From positions 358,529 to 422,528 of the forward strand of contig WIXG01000022.1 of NCBI GenBank assembly GCA_009869945.1: a DNA stretch of 64,000 nucleotides, in the 5' to 3' direction. This document shows positions 1 through 11,101 of this stretch, piece by piece. Origin of the DNA: Mesaphorura yosii. Lineage: Eukaryota > Arthropoda > Collembola > Poduromorpha > Tullbergiidae. The notes below the pieces were generated by a model. That model did not search any database. It was not told the origin of the DNA and saw only the letters and a list, made by a program, of their open reading frames with translations. Both the position numbers and the translations under genes were made by a program. Each line of letters starts with the position of its first letter. Position 1 is the first letter of the stretch.

Positions 1-418
1 AGATAAAAACTTGAACAATGGGACAAAATATCTAAGAAACTACTACTACGACCAGGACCGTGTTGGACATCGAACAAGCTTTCCACGGTATAACACAACA
101 GCCCATATAAACATGTTTAATATTTTCGGTGGGCAAAGCACGGAGCAGGTCAAAAGAAATTACAACATTCTTGCAAAAATTGAATCGCATAAAATCTTGG
201 ATCTCACAATGACGTGTCGCATATTTTAATCTGATGTTCACAGCCTGAATTCTTAAGATTTGACTCAATACTGCAGGTAAGCTAAGCAGGTACCCGGTGA
301 ACGTTGAAGCTGGCCCGTGCCATGACGTCGGTATGGTGCCGTTTGCAATTATAAACTCTTGAGCAGAACAACTGGCAACTGGTAAACAACATCACAAGCA
401 GCATCATTAATTCAAGAC

Positions 419-634
419 ATGCTTGTAATTACAGGGTTTTCGGGACGTCTTCATTTCAAAGAATTTGACGAATTAACGTTGCAAGTCGATCGCACGCACG
501 CCCGACGCCGAGTGCCTCCTCTATCCAGAACTAAAGGTGCGGAACCATTTGTGAAAATTGAGAATCCATTAAACCCATGGTTGAAAGGAGTTTCCCGACA
601 ACGTCAGTCAAGTAAGGTCAAGGAGGAAACATGA
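419..634 (+). CDS. hypothetical small basic protein (71 aa)
   Basis: An ATG at 419 opens a 71-codon frame ending in TGA. The product is hydrophilic, strongly basic in the middle (HARRRVPPLSR) and ends in a charged tail (SSKVKEET), with no membrane segment or recognisable domain. The composition looks like real coding sequence rather than chance. A good splice donor (CTGCAG then GTAAGC) lies at 276/277 and an acceptor-like TTACAG ends at 434, inside the frame. It may therefore be either a single-exon small gene with a 5' UTR intron, or the last exon of a gene beginning further left. I do not recognise the family. Confidence 0.4.
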   Translation: MLVITGFSGRLHFKEFDELTLQVDRTHARRRVPPLSRTKGAEPFVKIENPLNPWLKGVSRQRQSSKVKEET

Positions 635-2759
635 AGGAGCCAGAAAGTCCCTTCCTCGCTCAGAAAAACTCCAGACATACTAATAATCCTCTGCCGCACT
701 TCCACAACACATCAAGCACAACGCAAGACAAGTATTATGAATAAAAATTCGTAATATGCAGTTTAGCGTTTAGTAAGTTGAATGGCAGCCAAGAAACAGA
801 GAGAAAATAGTGAAATGACGGATTGAAATTGATCGATGGCTCCTTTATTGTGAAAACTTTAGGTTTCAACCTTCAATGCTCGATTTTCAGTTCAGCAGGA
901 ATGGAAAGGAACGCAGAGCACGGTTTTATTGGAGGAGCGATTGGCAACATCACGTGAGACAATTTTGTACGCTTTCATCTTACCGGAATTAATGCCAATG
1001 CTTTTTGTATTAGTTGCAAATCTTGGAATTGAAATTCATTCAACAACGAACACGTCTGGTGATGGCGTTTGGGTACATTTTGGTATTCAGTATCGGAGAG
1101 GAAGAAACTGAAGTCTGACATGAAAATGGTCTGAAAATGATGGAAATGTGATGCGATCGAATCCTCCTCTTGCATTTCACTGCTGTGAACGGGAATTCGG
1201 TCTTGCAACCATACCGATGCATTCTTTCGCTGCGTTGCTTGCTTGGCTAGTAAGAGCACAATGTTTGGGATACATTTTCTAGTTGATATACATCAGGCTT
1301 CCTGAAAATAAGAAAAGAGAACACGAGAGTCTTCCAGGAACATGACATCCTTGCCTGAAATTAAATGATGAATGAAAGGTTTACCCTTCTCGTTTTTTTG
1401 CGATACAGCGAACTGCATTGCATGGTAATGTTTAGTTCCTTTTCTTGAGCGTACCAAGTAGCAAGTTACACAGCTATAAATGTAATCGCATTAAATATAG
1501 AACAGATCTAGCAGGAAGAAGCCGGCTGAGATTATTGTGCATTGTGCAGAAAACCTCTCCGGTATGAGAACAGTACCCGAGAAAAATTAACTCGCCACGC
1601 CAATTGCAGGACTATGACTTGGACTCCAGTCCAGCTATTCACTAATTCGATAATTGCATGTGGAATTAATTCCATTTCAATTATCAACAATGAAATCTGA
1701 GCAAGCCAAGATCTGAAATGCCCGTCAGTTTGTGTTTTGCATTCTGATCGAAATTCGCCGGTACGAATGTGTATGGTGTTTGGTCCAAAACATTTTGCAC
1801 AATAAAGTGCAACTGAAAAGGTATCAATGATCACTGCGGTTGGTCTTAGCGGTATTCGAAATCTACTGTTAGGCTGTGTAAACATGTAACATGCGCTATT
1901 TTGAACCATTTCATAGTTCACTAGGAAGTCAAAAGCCAAAAGCAAGCGCGCAGGGTGCAGGCGTACGCACGCAACATAAATCGTAATATACGAGAAGAAA
2001 GAAAAACAACAATTTGTCAAGTTAAACTCAATTTAGAGTACCGAAAAAGAACGCTCGCTCGAGTGACTGAATAATTATGCAAATATTAGACAAATGACTT
2101 CTTCCTTACAATTTCGCTTTCGCTACAAAACACAAGAACACACCATCACCATCTCACCCTTGGGCTCAGCCTTTTCCGACTTTTCAAGCTGAAAATTGCA
2201 GTTGAAAGGAGCCGGCGTACTCATTCGTTCGGCCGACACAAGGTGCAACAATTTCTCGTGTTTATTTTGTTTTTCGGTTTAGTGCGGTGGTTAGAAACAA
2301 TTTGAATTCCTTACACAAAAGAATGCGCAGGCATTGAAAGCATGACAAATGCAATTACAATACAACATTAGAAAGTTGGAGAAAGGTTGAAGAATTCCTT
2401 TGCAAGAAATAAAGTTTACTCCGTAACACTTTCTTCAACAACACTTCTACCAGAAGTGTAAATGCCGATGAAATTGAACGGAAAATTCTAAGATCCTGGA
2501 GCTTAGAGCGTGTAGAAAATTATGCTACGAGTGGACCTGAATTCGGGTTGTTTTATTATCCAACTTATTGCGGATTGGTGTACACACGTGCGGTTAAAAT
2601 TTATAACTTAATTGGAGGAGTATCCAGGGTCAATCCTAAAATTCGTCCAGTCGGCCCCAACCACTGACCTAATTTCACCACATTTCTCATTATGTGGTAG
2701 GTTCGATTAAAATTGCTGTTAACCCTTTGGTCTGAATTTGAATGCTTTCTTTTATAGAC

Positions 2760-2918
2760 ATGGAGGAATCAAATGTAGAGACCAGGGATCTGACCGATCA
2801 AGAGTGGACACAATTACGCGAAAACGCAGCTAATCAGCACACAGTAGGGAGCGAAACCTATACGAAACAAAATCTATACTTTAATTTTGTAACAGAACTT
2901 ATATGCTTACTTGACTGA
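2760..2918 (+). CDS. possible short coding exon (52 codons)
   Basis: A pyrimidine-rich stretch ending TTTATAG at 2757 looks like a 3' splice site. It is followed by ATG at 2760 and a 52-codon open frame. The peptide starts MEESNVETRDLTDQEW and is hydrophilic with a protein-like composition. It could be a short terminal exon or a small gene. No family is recognised and no partner exon could be placed. Confidence 0.25.
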   Translation: MEESNVETRDLTDQEWTQLRENAANQHTVGSETYTKQNLYFNFVTELICLLD

Positions 2919-3020
2919 TGATGTTAACTTTGAGTAGAACCTTTAGAGATAATGGAACTAGTTTATTGCAAACCCTGAAAGCCTTTCCAATTAAGTTTAG
3001 TCTTAGGAAATAAGGTTTTT

Positions 3021-3165
3021 GGTTGAATTGGAGTTAAGGGTAGTCAGCCCACAGTGCGCCTCTTTGCACAATGTTACAATGCAGCCTAACCTAACCTAAC
3101 CCATGCAGTCCCATGTGTTCTGGGAATTAGAATTTCTCTGGCTACCCTTAATTCCAATCCAACCG
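3021..3165. mobile_element. MITE-like inverted-repeat element with TTAGG core, copy 1
   Basis: The left end reads GGTTGAATTGGAGTTAAGGG and the right end is its near-complement (CCCTTAATTCCAATCCAACC), giving terminal inverted repeats of about 25 bp with few mismatches. An identical 8-bp direct repeat AGGTTTTT flanks the element (3013-3020 and 3166-3173), as expected of a target-site duplication. The core carries CCTAA repeats, the complement of the TTAGG telomere unit. A second copy in the opposite orientation sits in the Dfd intron. The 8-bp duplication and non-coding 145-bp length fit a hAT-type MITE; the superfamily is inference. Confidence 0.85.
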
Positions 3166-3213
3166 AGGTTTTTGATTAAAGGAAATTATTTACGAGCTTA
3201 CGAAATTATTACC

Positions 3214-3455
3214 TCATTGTTTTTGTAACCACACTCGTAAATGTTTAAACTGCTCATGTGTCTCAACAAAAAAGCTCTGTAAACTAAGACCTACTGAAAG
3301 AAAATATTTAGTACATCGTTTAAAACTATTAAGAGTTCTGACACTGGTCGAAGGCTGCCGGTTCAAGCGATGCTCGAGCTCTCGTCCAAGAGCTGTTCTT
3401 CGCATTTCCTCTCTGGATTGTAAAAAACGAAAAGTCGAATTTACTTTGTCCAACC
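3214..3455 (-). CDS. possible minus-strand terminal exon, unknown product
   Basis: On the minus strand a TTAG acceptor is followed by about 80 open codons ending in TGA. The peptide contains a charged stretch (REEMRRTALGRELEHRLNRQ) that reads like real protein. There is no ATG at its beginning, so if real it needs upstream exons, and none could be placed in a matching phase. No family is recognised. Confidence 0.22.
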
Positions 3456-4642
3456 TCTAATTAGAAGTGCAAGGAAATTCGTAATATATGGATAGTTTTT
3501 TTCAATAAGAACTATTATTATTGTGATGAACATTCGCACAAAATAAAAGCAAGTTGGCTTAAATCTCGATGTCAAACTTTTCATCTTACTCGGAAGCGAG
3601 ATGGAAGAATCGCTTGAAGGCAAAATCAATCTTATACAAGTGGTAATTAATATTTGGCCTTAAGTTATGCATTCTTTTATTTCAACGCAAACTCCAAGCA
3701 GTTAGAAAGCTGCAACACTCCTGAAAAGTTTTCAACAAAGCTCGTCAAGTTGGGAAGCAAGAATCTCACGAAAAAACTTTCTTCCATCACTCTACTTTAA
3801 AGAATTTGAGAAGGCAGGGGCAAACGTACTTCAATGAATATCAGAATGACAGGAAGAAATGAAATAGAAACTTTCACTCTCGTTGTTCCATGCGTTGAAG
3901 AATCTGAGCGAAATGGAGAATCTGACGAGAGAGTGCTTTGCACGCGGAGAGGGTCGGCCTGCCTTAACCGATGGAGGGCGAGAAACTAAATTGAAATGAA
4001 ATAGAAGGACACACATGGAAAGGGAATGGCAAAGATGCTCAAGAACCTGGAAGTTGATTTTTGTTTGATAAATTGATTATTGATTACTTTTTTAGGTTGT
4101 ATTCATTGGATTCTGGGTTTGGATGCTGGACTACAGTGCATCCGCTCCGTGATTGACAAGTCGAGCATCCTTTTCTATGTCTAGCGTGCCTCGAACTTCT
4201 TTCATGCTGTGCTTGTGGTGCTCACTGTGGTGTGTTTCGGTGGCTGTCCGATTCCAAGGACTTCCAAAATCAACGACGGTCACGACAAGTTCTTGAATGT
4301 AGTTAGCCAGTCAAGATTGTGTACATGATGGTTGCAAATGGGGTAGCACGAAATCAAACTGCACATGACCTATCACATGAAAGAAAAGGGTCGTGTCCTT
4401 TCTCATTTTGAAATTGGAAGCCATCAAATGTACAACAGGCCCTTCCCACATGTCAATCAAATCCCATTGTGACTTTTCCCCACTCTTCATCTCTATGTCA
4501 TGGTCGCGTTGCTGCTACTGATTCCAACATAGTTTAATTTTACGACTCTCTTATCGGAGGTTGAGACCTAGCGCAAAACTAGTTCTCGGCGCCGTGGTGG
4601 AAGTTGGGAAGAGACGGTGGAGAAATGTGAGTCCAAGATGCG

Positions 4643-4702
4643 ATCGGCAAACTTCCATTCGAATCGGCAAACCGCTGATCCAACCGGCAAATTGCTGATC
4701 AA
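4643..4702. repeat. degenerate 20-bp tandem repeat, three units
   Basis: Three adjacent 20-bp units at 4643-4662, 4663-4682 and 4683-4702 share the form A(T/C)CGGCAAA followed by a variable half that is GCTGATC-like in units 2 and 3. A decayed fourth unit follows. No function is apparent. Confidence 0.7.
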
Positions 4703-5050
4703 AACAGGAAATCTATTTAATCTATGATCCAGTTATCAAATCGATCTAATCAGCGCAATAGTGACTGGGTCTGAAATAGACCTCGGGTTTAAAACCTCGG
4801 TTGGCTTCCTAAACAGTCCAGGTTGGTTTGGAGTCTATGGAGTCTGCAGTCAACTTGACGAACCGGAGTGCAACAAAAGATCTTGTGAAATTCTTTGTTT
4901 CAAGCTCGCTACGCTCTCGGCGATGCACACGCGCATTTAAAACAGTTTGAAAGTCCAAGCTGCACCAACGCGTCTTTACGATTTCACTTATCAGGTTTCA
5001 GCTTCGATCTTCAGAGGTGATCTTGGCTTAAAGTGGATCTCTTTGGAAAT

Positions 5051-5997
5051 ATGATGGCACCAATGCCTTACTACTGCATTCATTGTGGAAATGAAGAACC
5101 TCAAGTGTACAAAACATACGCAAACGGAAAACTGACGAAACTCCTTAATTGCGTAAGTCCTTGAGCTCGGAAAAGCGCCCTTACAATATGACTGCCTTAA
5201 CTGTAGCTGCTTTCTGATGGTTTCCCTTGTAGAGACAGTGCCGCCAACTAACTGATCCATACGTTGAATACGACACCTTGATTGTGGCCATGAATATACT
5301 GCTGCAGAATGCAAAGGCATACCGGCACATCCTTTTGAATACAGCCTTTATGGTTAGTTTAAAATTATATTGATGCTGTTGAAGTCATTGCCCTAATGGT
5401 GATTATTAATGCTGTGCTTTAAAGGGATATTGGAAGCTAGGTATAATGTTCGTTTTCTGCGAGGCCTATTGTACGTGGTGCTATCAGCAAGGGCAGAAAA
5501 CAGAAGCTGGGACTGACTTCTACGAATTAGAAATCAACTTCTATCGAGTGTTGTTGAGAACAATTTTGGGTACAGCTACTTTTCACGTAGCAATGCTTTC
5601 TTCAGTGATCTTCCAAAGGAGCGTCTTGTCAACTAAACTACCAAGCCAATTTTCCTACTTAACTCTGTGGAAAGGACTCTGCTTATGTGGCTTCGCGCAA
5701 GTTATGGAGTTGCTGGCTTTAATTTGGTCATATTCACACACAATGTCAAGCTTTTTATTTGTCAATTGTTTACTTGTTCTTTCAAATTCAAAGAGCTACG
5801 AAGGTAATGCTACAACTCAAATTATGATACATTCTTATGACGTGCTTGTTATGTGCTCTATGATTACATATTTCTTTTTACCATTAGTCATCACTGGAGC
5901 AGGCAATTATTCAGCGTTGATTATCACCCTGTGCGGAGTTGCTGTGCAAAAATGTGTGGTGTTTTCGTACGATCAGATGATCCTAAATGGAATCTAG
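5051..5997 (+). CDS. ARV1: ARV1-family ER lipid-homeostasis protein
   Basis: Three exons (5051-5152, 5233-5352, 5425-5997) join in phase 0 with GT-AG introns of 80 and 72 bp to give 264 aa, the usual ARV1 length. The N-terminal zinc ribbon has C9-x2-C12 and C34-x2-C37 (YYCIHCG and LNCRQC). It is followed by the family signature DPYVEYDTLIV and QNAKAYRHILLN, and then several hydrophobic membrane segments. ARV1 is an endoplasmic-reticulum membrane protein involved in sterol and sphingolipid distribution and GPI-anchor synthesis. ATG 5051 is the first in-frame start; a second ATG follows directly at 5054. The gene converges with the CatSper-like gene, leaving 239 bp between the stop codons. Confidence 0.93.
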
Positions 5998-6236
5998 ACT
6001 TCTAGACAGGTAATGCTTGTGGCAACAAATATAAACTTACTAATTTTCCAATTGCAATACAAATGTTGATTGCGAGTTACACCTGCGAGTTTCGTGCTCC
6101 CTTTGAGTGTAGTTTGAAGTTATGAAGCCATACTTGCCACACTGAAGCTCAGATCAATTATAACTAACATTTTACTTAACACAGCTGATTTTGAGGATAG
6201 AGGATTAGGCCTTTTGTTTAGCATTTGAATCTTGAA

Positions 6237-8622
6237 CTATACGACTTTTGGCGTCATCTTCGTTTTTGTTGCCGTCTTTCTGTCTGCTTCGCCGACTTGA
6301 TTAGGAAACAGAGTTTCAATTTTATCCCCGAGACGATAATCCAAAGCGTCTTGAACGGTCCAAGTGTTTTGCTAGAATGACAGGCACGTAGTGTTTAATT
6401 TCAGTAGGAACTACACTTTTCAACCTACTAAATCTAATAAGTACCTTTCCTGCGACCACAGCGTCCATCACGATGCCGATTAAATTTGATCGTCGTGTGT
6501 AGAAAAAGTATTCAAAATCAAGTGCAGATATAATCTTCAGATTCTCAGCCATCAGCTTCATTTCTCTGGTGCCGGAACCACCGAGACATGTCAACAGTTA
6601 AAGACTTGATTTGCAAATTCTTTATACATGCATGTAATAACGCGTACTCTGATTTAGGGTCCAAGTTATAGTAGTAGTCTTCTATGTGTAGATCTGCTCC
6701 TTCAGTTTCATCAAGTCCGTAGGCTACAAATCGAGCAATGTCAAAAAGTGCACAATTTCGTTTGGTTTGGATTTAGTTCACCTTTGTCAATCTCTTCTTC
6801 CTCTTCGGCGGCTAACCCAATTGATTCCATATTTTCGAAATCAATTGCATTCGATTCTGCCACCATCTGTGATTCTTCTGTTGATAGTTGAAAATTATCC
6901 ACCAAGACAGCCACGATCAAGCTAGAAGTAGAAATCCTTATTATTAAGCATCCAATTCCAAACCAAAAGGACAATAAATTAGTGTGCTCATACTTGAGAA
7001 ACACGAAAAATTCCAGCAAAATATAGATGAACAAATACACGAAGAACACGTAGTAGGTTTTACTGCCTTCTCCTCGATCGTAGTCGTCAGGAAGGTCAAA
7101 CCAGTCATCAAGCGTTAGAAGTTGAAACATTGTTAGAATTGATGACCAGATAGTATTGAAATGGCGAGGGTCATTCTCCTTAAAAAGTCCACGGCCAACC
7201 ACCGCAAATACAACTGCACAATGCACATTTGGGAATCAGATACTTCAAGTTACGTGCGGCTGTTCCACGATTAGACATTTAAGCACTTGCCCATTATAAT
7301 CATCATTAAGATCGCGATTGAACTCATGCTAATCATACTGTCGAAGATTGTGGAGACGGTGACTTGTAAGTTGGGCATGAATCTGAAAATAATCAGAGCT
7401 TCAGAAATCCGTAATCCTCTGTTTACGATAGCGATAACGTACTTGATGGCTCGAAGAAGTCGTAATGATCGGAGAGATTTTAGAAGTCTGAACACCAAAG
7501 AGCCATTGATGTTGGTACTCAGGGCCAGTATTTTTGTTATGAGTTCAACAAAGATTTCACTGCAAAGTGAGTCAGAGTAATTGCAATTAATAAAAAGCTG
7601 GAATAATGCCAGAATTTACACAAAATGTGTTATGATAATAGACAGGTCCAAGATGTTCCAGACACTTTTAAAATAGTCCAGTTCGTAAATACTGATTTTA
7701 CAGCAGGCTTCAATCAGGAACACGCCGATGATGATGCTGTCGCAAATTCGAAGGGGATGAGCTAGAAGAAAATAGAAAGACAGCAGACATTTTAGCATGT
7801 AGCTCATTAATTATCTAAATCAACGTAATAAAACGTAATAGCTCTCACTGTAGCGGATTTCGATGTATTCAAAGGTGAGTAGAACTATGATTAACGTTGA
7901 CAATGCTATCAGCACAAGCAGGAATCGATTAAAGAAATGGCTGTTCATGAATTCGTAGAGCATTCTTCTTCGTTCTGATGCGTTACGCAAATACAGCTCA
8001 CGCATGCACTTCTCTTGGAAGGCGTCCTTTAATAGTTTTTGCTCGGCTCGGTCCTAAAACGAACATCAAGTTGCATAGTTGCCAGTCCGATCGAGTTTTC
8101 AAATCGTGATAGCCTATGGCGGTATAAAATTGGAAATTACTTTGCACAATTGTAGAATTTGTTCAAACTGTTCGTCAGTAATGTGGAGGTTGCTCTTTAA
8201 CAAGGCTGATTTAGAAACTGAAGCGTTTGCTTTCTCGGAACTCTTGAATTGACGCAATATTAATTCGGCAGGTTTATCAGCATTCGTACTCGTCTTACTT
8301 TGACTCCTTTCTTTATCTTTGGCTTCTGGAGGTTTCGCTTCAGATCCGCGTATGCCGACTCCGGTCAACAGTGCGTTTAGGTCAGCATGTTCTCGTAATA
8401 TCTAGGAGAAATTAAGGCCATTTTGCGTGACTACTCATCTATCAATTGTAGTACAGACTACTTGCTTACTTTCAATTTCTTCTGTTCGTTTTCCAAGCAT
8501 CGAAGAAGTTCGTGAACCTTCATTCGATTAATAAACTTTGTCCATTCCTCATGAAATGCTGCTGCACTGACGGACTTCTTGGCGATCGGCTTTTTCGGCC
8601 GACGAAGCGACTTTATGGGCAT
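6237..8622 (-). CDS. CatSper-like single-domain voltage-gated cation channel
   Basis: Inferred exons in transcript order: 8622-8470, 8401-8141, 8053-7849, 7761-7620, 7559-7443, 7382-7291, 7213-6994, 6921-6782, 6723-6648, 6565-6445, 6371-6237. All phases agree and give 553 aa. After a charged N-terminus (about 180 aa) come S1 (181-202), S2 (212-230), S3 (240-262) and S4 (about 275-293) with basic residues every third position (RLLKSLRSLRLLRAIK). S5, a pore helix with the CatSper-type T-x-D-x-W filter (T357 L D D W361) and S6 (FLNLIVAVLVDNF) follow. The cytoplasmic tail contains EMKLMAENLKIISALD, resembling the conserved CatSper post-S6 region. CatSper forms the alkaline-activated calcium channel of the sperm tail. 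I cannot say which paralogue (1-4) this is. The last two introns are less certain than the rest. Confidence 0.83.
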
Positions 8623-8952
8623 TTTGAAGACACACAGGATTTATAGGCATACGCTTAGCTTCAATGGACGGAAATTGTCAAATCCCTCATGGACTGCTAT
8701 AATAAAGGCTAGGAGTTAGGATAGATTTCAATGGCTTCGGGAAACCGTCGCGTCTTGGTGCTTGTTGTGTTGGCATAAGTGATGTTGTAGTCACTAGAAA
8801 CTTACGAAATGTGACCACTGATTTTGAGTTGATGCAAGAACGATGCACCATTTCGACATCAAATCGATGTCAAATCTTACCCAAAACTGAAATTCTTCCC
8901 TTGTGATGGCAATTTTGTGTACTTGTTACAGTGTCAAGGAGGACTGAGGACA

Positions 8953-9099
8953 ATGCGGCGGAATCTCGATTCAGATGACGAAGAATTCCTTGATTTTGAC
9001 CGCATAAGACTGGAAATGGAAGATATTACTGAAGGCGAAAGTGAATGGACCCGCGCAGGGTGGGTTAGCCTCCGCCGGCGAAACCAGAAAGCCGGTTAG
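8953..9099 (+). CDS. small acidic hypothetical protein (48 aa)
   Basis: An ATG at 8953 opens a 48-codon frame with an acidic N-terminal half (RNLDSDDEEFLDFDRI, then EMEDITEGESEW) and a basic end. It lies in the gap between the divergent start of the CatSper-like gene and the end of the URB1-like gene. An AATAAA signal follows at about 9206. The composition is protein-like, but no family is recognised and upstream exons are possible: a TTACAG acceptor-like site ends just 5' at about 8931. Confidence 0.38.
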   Translation: MRRNLDSDDEEFLDFDRIRLEMEDITEGESEWTRAGWVSLRRRNQKAG

Positions 9100-9259
9100 G
9101 TGCCGACGAGGCGAAGTGGACAGACCCTGGACCAGCTATTATCTGATGTTCATGGAAATTAAGCGTATTATTATTGTTGGTGATAAAGTACAAAATTAAA
9201 GACGAAATAAATTCTACAGAACATTTTTCATTTTTCGCTATTTAGGGATAAATCATATT

Positions 9260-11005
9260 TTAATCATTTTTTTCTTCTTCTGTACCAGTGTTAAGGTCAA
9301 TCATAAATTCGGATTCAGACGTTTCATAACTTTTCACAGATTTAGTCCAGCCCTGTTTCTTAGCTACAAATTCAAACAAGGTTTCCCTCAGGCTTATATT
9401 ATAGTTTCTTGTACCAGAAGACACGTTCAGACTACTCTTCTGACGTAAAACATAAAAGAAGTTCTCAATTTCCTCTTTGAGGCTACCATTTGTAGTTCTC
9501 ACATTTGCTAACCAAATTAAAATTGAATATTTGTCAATGAACTCGTCAACGACTTCCGGAATAGCAGTTCCGTGGGTTAAAATCGCGATTATGGTCCTTT
9601 GTGTTTTCACCTTCTCCAATTGAAATGAAGAACACAAAAACTTAATGAATGGTGACTTCTGAATGATCTTCCAATCTTCAGGGGTTCGGAGTCCACAGTA
9701 CAGAATACTTAACAACCAAGGACGACTCTCCCTGTACAGAAACACAGAAAGAACGCAATTTATTTAGTTTCATGGCTCTGAGTTGCATCTCAGAAAACTC
9801 CAGGACGTACCTATCGTTTGCATTGTTGTAGAAAGGCACAAAATCTGGTAAAATGGTCATTTCAATAATTGGCTTCGCGAGGAGGGAATGCACAACACAT
9901 AGAAACATTGGATTTGTTGGTTCCTTTATAATTTTCCACACTGAAATTATCCAGGTCGCCAGCAAATGTGAAATTTTCGCTGTTCCGACTGTTTCCATCA
10001 TTTGAATCCCTCGTCGAATAGCGTTCAAGAAATGGAGCCAGATTTTAATATCTTGGTTCCGGTGAGCCTGTCCCGAGTCAAGCATACAATTATGTGTTTC
10101 TTCATATTAACGCCGAACGTATATTAATTATTACCTTACCTTGGCTTGTTGGAAATTTATTAGCAGCCTTTGGTACGCTAGAAAGGCCATTTTTCTTAGC
10201 TTTTCGCTTTCTAATGACAACCCCTTCATGATGAAGTAAATCCAACCGTGTGAAATAACCTTTGTCCCATCACAGATATTTGTTTCGCTTAGCACATGGC
10301 AAATTACAGACAATACAAACTCCAAATTATAAAAGTTGTCAGTTGTGGCAGGCTTCGTTTCGGAATAATGAAGGCAGGTGTGGTAGGCTTTCTTCTCGTC
10401 GATGCAATTTGCCAGGATAGTATTCGCTCGAGTCGAGTGTATGAAAAGTGGATTCGGGTTGTTGTTTTGACTAAACTTCTTAGACGAATTCGTTAGCAGT
10501 TCAAAGCTCTTTGGACCAAATAAAGGCATTGTTTCCAATTCCAGTCCAATTCTGCTATTTGAATACAAGGTTAAAATGCCTAGTACTTGCTGGTCCTTTG
10601 AAGACATTGTTCCACCGTACGAATTTAGAAGATATGGAATTGATTTCTTTAAAACTTCAAGTTTGCCCTCCTCTTTTCTTGATTTCTTGCTCTTGATAAT
10701 CGAAGAGGTTGTGTCGTGAATTAATTGAAGTGCTTCTGGGGATACTTGAGCATTTTCTTTGAAATTAACTTCTGATAGATCTGTAGGTGTTTTTGGTTCT
10801 AATAAAAACATACATTTAGATGTCAGCCACGTACGTATAAACGCTTTTAATGTGCAATACCTTCGACTACATTTCCACGGCTTTCCTCCTCGTCCTCGTG
10901 GTTTTCTCGAATTGCATCTGGACCTCGGACTTCCTCATTGTTAAAACGTACACGCTCTTCTGTCGTATTCGACGAGTTCATAAGATCTTCATGTTTCCGC
11001 TTCAT
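9260..11005 (-). CDS. URB1/NPA1-like nucleolar protein, C-terminal half only
   Basis: Four exons (11005-10861, 10798-10140, 10067-9811, 9731-9260) join in consistent phase to give 510 aa. The start MKRKHEDLMN has a basic, nucleolar-type N-terminus. The body matches what I know of the URB1 C-terminal region: MSSKDQQVLGILTLYSNS near the start, then NPMFLCVVHSLLAKP, PDFVPFYNNAND, and SRPWLLSILYCGLRTPEDW across the third splice. URB1/Npa1 acts early in 60S ribosomal-subunit assembly in the nucleolus. Full-length URB1 proteins usually exceed 1,500 aa with an N-terminal Npa1 domain, which is absent here because the next DNA upstream is another gene. This is either a split or truncated URB1 or a stand-alone paralogue of its C-terminal domain. 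Confidence 0.8.
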
Positions 11006-11101
11006 GGTTATACTGGACTTGTTTATTTGATCCGATTGATTAGTTCATAAGTGAATCCGTGTTGACTGTTGACCTCCTGGTATGTAGCTGGGTGTGCACC
11101 G

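Larger units (their letters stand above)
635..5050. other. mostly non-coding stretch
   Basis: No convincing gene is visible. The region contains a possible short exon at 2760-2918, a MITE-like inverted-repeat element at 3021-3165, a possible minus-strand exon at 3214-3455 and a 20-bp tandem repeat at 4643-4702. The 162-codon minus-strand frame at 1532-2020 has no recognisable domain and is about what chance gives in 64 kb. Confidence 0.6.

Noticed and set aside
1532-2020. 162-codon minus-strand frame
   Set aside because: No recognisable domain, and a frame this long is expected by chance in 64 kb of this composition.
6545-6647. Read-through C-terminus of the CatSper-like gene ending at a TGA at 6545
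   Set aside because: Removing an 82-bp GT-AG intron (6566-6647) instead gives a tail resembling the CatSper post-S6 region; the read-through version stops early without such a match.
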